This document shows, piece after piece, positions 59,101 to 64,000 of a stretch of DNA of 64,000 nucleotides. How positions within the stretch are numbered: the first letter of the stretch is position 1; each line of letters starts with the position of its first letter. The position numbers and the translations under genes were made by a program. The notes under the pieces are model-generated. The model did not search any database. It was given only the letters and a program-made list of their open reading frames with translations, and was not told the DNA's origin. Origin of the DNA: an uncultured Chlorobiaceae bacterium (GTDB taxonomy: Bacteria > Bacteroidota > Chlorobiia > Chlorobiales > Chlorobiaceae); the NCBI GenBank assembly GCA_903939765.1, contig CAJAIK010000096.1, positions 1-64,000 of the forward strand. The letters are read 5' to 3'.

Positions 59101-59351
59101 CAACGACACCGGTTGGGAACTATCCCGACGGGGTGACACCGGAAGGGCTGTATGATATGGCTGGCAACGTCTGGGAGTGGATGGGCAACTGGTATGATAA
59201 AGAAAATGAGTGGCCAGTTCAGCGCGGTTCGTCGTATTATAGCAGTAATGCTGATGCCCTGCGCTGCTCCTCCCGGGGCGCCGACGTTCCGTGGGTCAGC
59301 CTCAACGACGTGGGTTTTCGAGTGATTCGTTCCAGTCCTTTTTCTTCCTGA
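56193..59351 (+). CDS. DUF4062-NACHT-FGE/C-lectin protein, candidate DGR target
   Basis: 1052 aa. N-terminal DUF4062 (residues ~10-110: VMVSSTFTDLKEHRAALINII, LLISHKYGQ, ELEFNEAVRQGRSILLFIM), a TIR/SEFIR-like signalling fold. NACHT domain with Walker A GDPGAGKTT (290-298) and Walker B LVLLDGLDE (372-380). Helical linker. C-terminal formylglycine-generating-enzyme/C-lectin domain from 794 (YILIPGGNYRYSV, PVVGVTWYAARAYC, MEWEWAAGG, MAGNVWEWMGNW) to 1048. The last ~40 residues have the layout of a diversity-generating-retroelement variable region. ATG at 56193 lies 36 bp after DUF2442. A role as an immune sensor is inferred from the architecture. Confidence 0.88.
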   Translation: MMPNDTSTMPRDFKGVMVSSTFTDLKEHRAALINIIDHSGFKAVAMEHDSAKSDVDVIDSSLQMVRDSTAYILLISHKYGQTPVCTDRNPDKLSITELEFNEAVRQGRSILLFIMGDDHAIKKSDVEKDTEKETKLNTFRERAKKMGPDSDVHRVYAEFNSLEEFKEKAAKALSDLCLVLPKKYIKPPGGKVTRPPVDKNHKKYAECYQKILKEELGYIRMLGLPGVESIKVNLNNDTFVPLRLSDSHERGGLCAKESELQGGEHILYPDEIMKQAFHDRRGRRMLLVIGDPGAGKTTLLKYYALCALEDYTKLGFTEAVKVFYLPLRDLVCDKDGRCTEKLPGTLAGWSEKHHQSIDTKIFTDWLNNENSLVLLDGLDEISNIEERKEVCRWIDNAFSGFSKAFFVVTSRATGYRKDEGIELASEYERADVQDFTAEQQERFLRNWFTAAFLKEPCEKGVDEEKWQEKQKKEAEKRTITIVAHLKVDKNKGLRQLAAIPMILQIMAILWKEREYMPESRVELYDAALNYLLEFRDKRRNIKPLLSAIDARQVLGPISLWMQERLKKDEAARIDMHTEMQEWLETLDTPPTAEDFCDYLVKRAGLLIDTGGKEYLFRHKSFREYLAGVQLKEDRPYEHINQLVANFGEDWWEEPLRFFIASVDAKVFDAFMQKLFDAPQGEQMTVKQQLLLQTIIEEAKGKKVDSLCKKLLEPATTTGMQWVILDCLKAINKPVALDALQQFRENKLAGENRDVINRTEEVILALGGQSLTSKAEKSISGKPASFRNPNEQNAEYILIPGGNYRYSVTDEIVDVSDTYFAKYPVTNKLYRIFIAWLQAKEMPVLYSAFTTELDAIANDNRWGKDFGDHLNNGKGDFATLFRSRYDEDRKYDGEDQPVVGVTWYAARAYCLWLSLLEDDKRLYFLPDEMEWEWAAGGKQGTTGQEVRRYPWSEAKGGPNSTLANYNKNIGTTTPVGNYPDGVTPEGLYDMAGNVWEWMGNWYDKENEWPVQRGSSYYSSNADALRCSSRGADVPWVSLNDVGFRVIRSSPFSS
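59220..59330 (+). other. Candidate DGR variable region (VR) at the 3' end of the FGE domain
   Basis: Encodes QRGSSYYSSNADALRCSS then RGADVPWVSLNDVGFRVI. Between fixed codons (CGC, CTG, CGG, CCG, TGG, GTG) most codons end in C or T: TAT TAT AGC AGT AAT, TGC TCC TCC, GGC GCC GAC GTT, GTC AGC CTC AAC GAC. Adenine mutagenesis of AAY codons in a template repeat leaves exactly this NNY trace. No reverse transcriptase or template repeat is in the window, so any DGR acts from elsewhere. Confidence 0.5.
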
Positions 59352-59537
59352 AAATCTGGCAATCTGATCTCTGAATCTCTGAAAAAAGAGCCCCGGCATA
59401 AGACAAGCTTTCATGGGGGTGCTGGAAATTTTTTTTGCATTTCGCAGGTGCATCGAAAAAATCTGTCTGGCGACTTGCCGAAAAGAATGCAGAATAAAAT
59501 AGCCCATTTGCCGAAAAGCAGGTAACGGAATTGCCGT

Positions 59538-60986
59538 TTACGGTTCTGCTATTTCCGCATGGCAATGCTCCTGCTGCATGACCCATTTTCCGAGTGCGAT
59601 AAGAGCATCACGGCTTGGATACCTGATTTGCCGGAGGTCTGTGGCATTAACCTGTGTGTGACCGTTGAAGCTTCGAAAATGCTCATCGACAGCGCTTGTG
59701 TTGAGATACACAGCCAGACCACGTGCCAATGCTTCCGGCAATCCTTTTTTGTTTTCGTGAAAGAGGTTCAGGTGGTTTTCAAAGCCAAGCATGGCTGCAT
59801 CTCCGAATGCGTCGGGTTCAACCACACTTGCCACGATGCGACGTTTTTCTTCCTTGGACGAAAAGCGTCGAACGACACAGTAAAAGGCATTCTGGTAAAG
59901 CCATTTTTCAGTATCAGGGTTTCTCACAATGGCATTCGGTTTTTTCATACCTGCTATAGGCCATCGGCTTTTGATTCCACTGAAATGGCCGGGGTAGAGA
60001 AGAGGTACGGTATCGGCTTCAGGCATGGCGCGCAGATGCTCTTTCAGTCGAAAATCGACAACAGGCCCTGTCGATACCTGTATGCCAAGATCACTCAACT
60101 GACAAGAAATTGCCGGGGAGAATTTTGTGGAATCGTTCTCTCGTGACGTTGGTACGTGGATAAAGCGCTCCCTGTCATCCGGCCATAGGATGCTCTCAAA
60201 TGGATATTCTGTTGTCGCAAGATCATTGAACGTGTCGTCAGTTGATGTGGAGACCGTCACTGGCCCAACACGGCCATCACGTTCAAGCCGAATGATAATG
60301 TTCTCTTGCAACACGGCGTCATCCCTGAACGCCTGGCTGCGAGAGTCGAAGAGGTGGATGTGGCGGATGGCGGCATAATCAAGCAGAAAGTCACGAAACG
60401 GACGATAGTATGGGCCATTGCAGAAACTGCGCGGAATAATTGCTACAATTTGACCTCCCGGGGCGGCCAGGGCTATAGCAAGCGCCACAAAAGCTGAATA
60501 GAGATTGACCGTTTCAATGTCAACATCGCGAAGAAGGAGGCGCTCTCTTGAGTAACTCCCGATTTTTTTGTACGGTGGATTTACAATGGCATGGGTAAAG
60601 TCGTACTCTCTGAATTGAATTGCATTGACTGCCGCTTCAATAAAATCATTTCCGATTATTTCATAAGAGAAGTGAGGTAAAGCGTTGTACTGTGAAAGGG
60701 AGTTTTGAAGTTCTTCATGAATGACGTCGTCAATCTCATAGGCTTTTAACCGGATTGACTGGAAGTTCATATTTCCCTTTGAGCATCGTTCAAGAAATGC
60801 GCTTGAGAGCGAACCTATTCCTGCACCGGCATCCAGCAGGCGGCATTCACCACTTGACTCGGGAAAGAGTCCTGCCATGAACGATGCCGTCGTTGCGGGG
60901 GTAAGATATTGCCCTAACTGCGATTTCTTTTTTGCATCGGTACGCTTTGATACTTTCAGGCGGTTTTTTTCAGCAACGGTAAACAA
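59538..60986 (-). CDS. Adenine-specific N6 DNA methyltransferase (PstI/Eco57I-like gamma type)
   Basis: 482 aa. Motif X GQYLTP (residues 25-30), motif I LLDAGAGIG (50-58), motif IV NPPY (136-139), and a C-terminal target-recognition region with VSTGPVVDFR and HFSGIKSRW. TTG start at 60986 with GGGAGG 11 nt upstream; the first ATG (residue 38) would delete motif X. No cognate restriction gene is adjacent: the next gene on either side is the NACHT-FGE gene or menD. It is convergent with the NACHT-FGE gene, 187 bp apart. Confidence 0.87.
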   Translation of the reverse strand: MFTVAEKNRLKVSKRTDAKKKSQLGQYLTPATTASFMAGLFPESSGECRLLDAGAGIGSLSSAFLERCSKGNMNFQSIRLKAYEIDDVIHEELQNSLSQYNALPHFSYEIIGNDFIEAAVNAIQFREYDFTHAIVNPPYKKIGSYSRERLLLRDVDIETVNLYSAFVALAIALAAPGGQIVAIIPRSFCNGPYYRPFRDFLLDYAAIRHIHLFDSRSQAFRDDAVLQENIIIRLERDGRVGPVTVSTSTDDTFNDLATTEYPFESILWPDDRERFIHVPTSRENDSTKFSPAISCQLSDLGIQVSTGPVVDFRLKEHLRAMPEADTVPLLYPGHFSGIKSRWPIAGMKKPNAIVRNPDTEKWLYQNAFYCVVRRFSSKEEKRRIVASVVEPDAFGDAAMLGFENHLNLFHENKKGLPEALARGLAVYLNTSAVDEHFRSFNGHTQVNATDLRQIRYPSRDALIALGKWVMQQEHCHAEIAEP

Positions 60987-61170
60987 TGTGTGTCATGCCT
61001 CCCGGCAAATGCTTATTTATCAAAATCCGGCGTACAAGGTGAGAACAAATATAACAAAGCTCTGCCGCAATCTGATGAACAATGCTTCTGCCACACATTT
61101 TGCCTGACGGTGAACAGTGATTCAATGTCAATCTTGATACAATGGCATAGAGGCACAGGGATTCTTACAT

Positions 61171-62922
61171 CTACTGACCGAGATCCTCTTCCGCCAGCGC
61201 CATGATGCGTTCCCGCAGGGCGCGGTGCTGGTGCACGTTATCCGCCCGGTTAGTGCATACCTCAATGATGATGCTGCGGTTGCTGTTGCACGCGGCGCGG
61301 TAGACCTCACTGAATTCGCGGTTGGTTTGCGGGGCTGCGTAGTCGAGCCCAAAGGTTTCAGCGGCTGAGCGGATGCTGTAGTTCTGGGGGGTGGCGAAGT
61401 GGGTTTCAAAGACGTCGCTGCATTCTGAGACCGGAAGGAAGGAGAATATGGCTCCACCGTTGTTGTTTAAAACGATGATCTGCATGGGCAGGGGGAGTGT
61501 GCAGAGCAGCGAGAGGGCGTTGAGGTCGTGCAGGAAGGCGATGTCGCCAATCATCAGTGTTCCCGGCTTCTGGTGACCTGTGGCAAAACCGGCAGCGGTG
61601 GAGATGATGCCGTCAATGCCGCTTACGCCACGGTTGATGGCGGTTGGAATGCCGCCTTCATGGCTGCTGCTGGCGTAGTTGTCCATATCCCTGACAGGCA
61701 TGCTGTTTGAGACAAAAAGCACTTGTTGCTCTGTGACAAGTTCTGAAACCAGTCGGGCAGCGGAGATGTCGGTGATCGGCTTTTCGGGGAGAAGTTCGGT
61801 TTGAATCTCTTCGGATGCTCTTTTGAAAAAGCGGTCAATGGTGTTGCTGCCCGGTTTTGGCGGGGTGGCGCGGCACCCTTTCAGCATTCCGGCGGTTTGT
61901 GCAATGGATGCTTCAATGCGGCAGGTGACGTTGTGATCAGGCGAAAAGCGGGCTTGTTGTGGCTTGATGACAATATAGTGTTCCGGTTGCCACTCTTGCA
62001 GCGCGGTTGACGGGTGTTTTGCAATGACGTTGCCGCCAAAGTGCAAAACAAGATCACACTGTAAGGATTTTCGGAATTCAGGTGTCTGGAGCAGGAGCTG
62101 CCAGGGTTGGACAGGTGCAACCATTCGCAGGCCGGATGAAAAATCCGCATAGAGCGGAATGTTCAGCTCGCTCGACAGTTCACTGACCGCCAGAGCATCT
62201 GCCCTGCTTGTCATACTGCCGGCAATGATCATCGGCCGCTCTGCCGCTGCGAGCAGTTGGCGCAGCATGGTGATGGTGTCGCTGTCGGGCTGTTTTTCGG
62301 GGACTATCGAGCTGTTGAATGGCCTGGAATGTTCGAGCCACTCATGGAGGGGAGCGAGCCAGGGATCGTTGAGATCTGGAGCTGATGGTTCAAAAGGCTC
62401 CCGGAAGGGCTGGTTCAGATGGACCGGCCCTGCGGACGAACCAAGGGTTTTTGCTACGGCGTAGGCGAGCGTTGAGAGCAGCGCCTTCAGGGGAGTATCT
62501 GTTGATGGTACGGGGAGCTGCATCTGCCATCGGGTATAGCCGCCGAAGATGTTCTCCTGACGGATGGTCTGGTTTGCGCCGCATTCAAGCAGTTCGAAGG
62601 GGCGGTCGGCGGAAAGCACAAGCATCGGCTGAAAGTCCATTGATGCCTCAACCACGGCCGGGAAGTAGTTGGCGACAGCAGTGCCGGAGGTGCAGACGAG
62701 CACGGCAGGCAGGGCGGTTGCCCGGCTGTAACCGAGCGCAAAAAAGGCGGCGGAGCGTTCGTCGGCAAACATTTTCCATCGCGCTTTCGGGTTTCTTGCA
62801 ATGGCGATGGTGAGGGGGGCCGAGCGTGAGCCGGGCGAAATGCAGAAAAAACCTGCACCCTGACGGATCAGTTCTTCAATGATGATCTGGCTCCACAGCG
62901 TGGATATCTGGCGGTTGTTCAT
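61171..62922 (-). CDS. menD: 2-Succinyl-5-enolpyruvyl-6-hydroxy-3-cyclohexene-1-carboxylate synthase
   Basis: 583 aa, thiamine-diphosphate enzyme. Adds the succinyl-semialdehyde unit to isochorismate. N-terminal SPGSRSAPLTIAIA with the catalytic Glu region, LVCTSGTAVANYFPAVVEA, and the C-terminal TDP/Mg motif GDIAFLHDLNALSLL ... LNNNGGAIF. It overlaps the menF stop by 4 bp. In a contiguous men operon menH would follow; here the methyltransferase gene and island come next. Confidence 0.96.
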   Translation of the reverse strand: MNNRQISTLWSQIIIEELIRQGAGFFCISPGSRSAPLTIAIARNPKARWKMFADERSAAFFALGYSRATALPAVLVCTSGTAVANYFPAVVEASMDFQPMLVLSADRPFELLECGANQTIRQENIFGGYTRWQMQLPVPSTDTPLKALLSTLAYAVAKTLGSSAGPVHLNQPFREPFEPSAPDLNDPWLAPLHEWLEHSRPFNSSIVPEKQPDSDTITMLRQLLAAAERPMIIAGSMTSRADALAVSELSSELNIPLYADFSSGLRMVAPVQPWQLLLQTPEFRKSLQCDLVLHFGGNVIAKHPSTALQEWQPEHYIVIKPQQARFSPDHNVTCRIEASIAQTAGMLKGCRATPPKPGSNTIDRFFKRASEEIQTELLPEKPITDISAARLVSELVTEQQVLFVSNSMPVRDMDNYASSSHEGGIPTAINRGVSGIDGIISTAAGFATGHQKPGTLMIGDIAFLHDLNALSLLCTLPLPMQIIVLNNNGGAIFSFLPVSECSDVFETHFATPQNYSIRSAAETFGLDYAAPQTNREFSEVYRAACNSNRSIIIEVCTNRADNVHQHRALRERIMALAEEDLGQ

Positions 62923-64000
62923 GCTTCCTGCCGGGTTATGGCCAGCATCTCTCCGATTTTCTGGTCAACCTCTTCCCATTCAGCAAACGGGTTTGACCCT
63001 TTGACCAGACCGGCGCCGGAGTAGAGGGTGGCGAAACGGCCATTGACAAGGGCAGAACGGATGGCGACGGCAAATTCGGCGGCATCACGGCTTACCCAGC
63101 CGACAGGTGCCGCATACCAGCCTCGGCTGAAGGGTTCCAGTTCCATGATATGCTGCATGGCCGGAGCCTTGGGCACTCCACCAACCGCAGGAGTGGGGTG
63201 GAGGAGTTGCAAAACGGCGCTGTCGTGCTCGAATTCAGCTTTCAGCTCAGCGCTGCAGCGCGTGTAGAGGTGTGCAAGGCGATTGAGCTGAAGCACCTGC
63301 ACCTCTTTATCCATATCTATGGTGCTGCATATCTTGAGCAGCTCCAGGGAGATCATCTCCTTGACGAAGTTGTGTTCGCGGATATCTTTTTCTGAATTCA
63401 AAAGCACTTCTGAGGCGTGATGGTCACAGCCGTTGATGGACTCCTTTGAACAGGTTCCAGCCAGTGCTTCAGTGAGCAGCATTCTGCCATCCCGGCGGTA
63501 GAGCCGTTCGGGCGTAAAGCTGAAAAAGGCATGGTTTTCGGCGGGTTCAAAGTAGAACCGGTAGATGCTGTTCTGTGAAGATGGGTAGAGCAACAGAAAC
63601 AGGAGCGGTGAAAAGCTGCGGCTGAATTCGAGCGTGGTCTGGCGCGCAAGCATAATCTTTTCCATTTCGCCTGACTCAAAGGTGAGCAGTGCTTTTTGGC
63701 ACCGTTCCGTCCACTCTTTCTCATCCGGGTTGTAGGAGATGTTTTGCAGTTCAGGCAGTTTCAGTGCTGAGCAATCTGTGTCGCATACAAGGCCATCGAG
63801 CGCCTCGGTGATTGCGCTGATTTTTGCCGCTATCTCGTCGTCAACTTCCAGCCAGAGGTGGCATGAGAGGGTGTATGCGCCACCCTCAAAAGTTAACTGG
63901 ATAAGTGGAAGAATAAAGGAGAATGAGGAAAATTCCTGCCAGATCGGCTCCTGTTTTTCCTCGTTGTTGAAACAGAAACCACCGAAATAGCGCGCATCGG
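62919..64000 (-). CDS. menF: Isochorismate synthase (partial, N-terminus beyond window end)
   Basis: At least 360 codons, open to the window edge (first visible complete codons DARYFGGFCFNNE). Chorismate-binding fold: GEMEKIMLARQTTLEFS, LLTEALAGTCSK, VLNSEKD-like LLNSEKDIREHNFVKEMIS, HPTPAVGGVPKAPA and GWYAAPVGWVSRDAAEFAVAIRSA. Isomerises chorismate to isochorismate, the entry step of menaquinone synthesis. Coupled to menD by a 4-bp overlap. The internal ATG at 63665 is not the start; the frame continues upstream without a stop. Confidence 0.94.
   Translation of the reverse strand, partial: DARYFGGFCFNNEEKQEPIWQEFSSFSFILPLIQLTFEGGAYTLSCHLWLEVDDEIAAKISAITEALDGLVCDTDCSALKLPELQNISYNPDEKEWTERCQKALLTFESGEMEKIMLARQTTLEFSRSFSPLLFLLLYPSSQNSIYRFYFEPAENHAFFSFTPERLYRRDGRMLLTEALAGTCSKESINGCDHHASEVLLNSEKDIREHNFVKEMISLELLKICSTIDMDKEVQVLQLNRLAHLYTRCSAELKAEFEHDSAVLQLLHPTPAVGGVPKAPAMQHIMELEPFSRGWYAAPVGWVSRDAAEFAVAIRSALVNGRFATLYSGAGLVKGSNPFAEWEEVDQKIGEMLAITRQEA

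Noticed and set aside
59352-59537. Possible template repeat or reverse transcriptase remnant after the candidate VR
   Set aside because: The 186 bp contain no AAC-rich copy of the VR and no RT motif. Only a short duplicated TTGCCGAAAAG (59475 and 59508) is present.
60987-61170. tRNA or attachment site at the right edge of the island
   Set aside because: No cloverleaf-like sequence and no obvious direct repeat shared with 48426-48686 was seen by eye; an exact junction search would need the empty site of a relative.
63665-63667. ATG at 63665 as start of menF
   Set aside because: The same frame continues open to the window end with sequence typical of the isochorismate synthase N-terminal half, so the gene is partial rather than short.

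Overview
The window reads as chromosomal DNA from a green sulfur bacterium (Chlorobiaceae, Chlorobium/Pelodictyon-like). The main grounds are a small CsmB/CsmF-type chlorosome envelope protein (23349-23609), a group 3b hydBGDA sulfhydrogenase operon, a full menaquinone (men) gene set and an otherwise anaerobic, phototroph-like gene complement. Species assignment is inference. No rRNA, tRNA, CRISPR array, integrase or transposase was recognised.

Layout. 1-3857 (minus): hydBGDA, with hydA cut by the window start. 3961-5208: U32 peptidase-family protein. 5515-13055: envelope and secreted proteins, a TrmH/SpoU RNA methyltransferase, TerC, an aldehyde dehydrogenase and a YbaK-type deacylase. 13189-17537: a GT4 glycosyltransferase and the oxidative pentose phosphate genes gnd, zwf and pgl. 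17915-25303: small membrane proteins, a SIMPL protein, two different L,D-transpeptidases, the chlorosome protein, a lipoprotein and an HD hydrolase. 25380-31014 (minus): metH, an esterase and mnmA. 31389-35039: a repeat-rich autotransporter, followed by about 830 bp without a convincing gene. 35871-40757: two Rossmann-fold SDR proteins (one NOL/NYC1-like but lacking the catalytic Tyr), an ETF-quinone oxidoreductase and MgtE. 41086-44160: parA, parB, dapB and a membrane protein.

44135-64000 (minus) carries the menaquinone genes in the order menF-menD-//-menH-menB-menC-menE. The // is a 12.7 kb accessory block (48426-61170) that separates menD from menH. The block holds five co-oriented plus-strand genes: a nitrilase-superfamily protein, a winged-helix protein, a 1722-aa fusion (KGGVGR ATPase, Mrr-like nuclease, NACHT, pentapeptide repeats, 14 WD40 repeats), a DUF2442 protein and a 1052-aa DUF4062-NACHT-FGE protein. 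A convergent gamma-type adenine DNA methyltransferase closes the block. This looks like an NLR/STAND-type biological-conflict (defence) island.

Two details stand out. The 14 WD40 units are all exactly 42 aa (126 bp) and nearly identical, with variation concentrated at a few positions. The C-terminal C-lectin/FGE domain of the second NACHT protein has the layout and codon pattern (runs of NNC/NNT codons between fixed codons) expected of a diversity-generating retroelement variable region, although no reverse transcriptase or template repeat lies in this window. Both sensors therefore look built for rapid change of the recognition surface. This is the best candidate for a previously undescribed system here.
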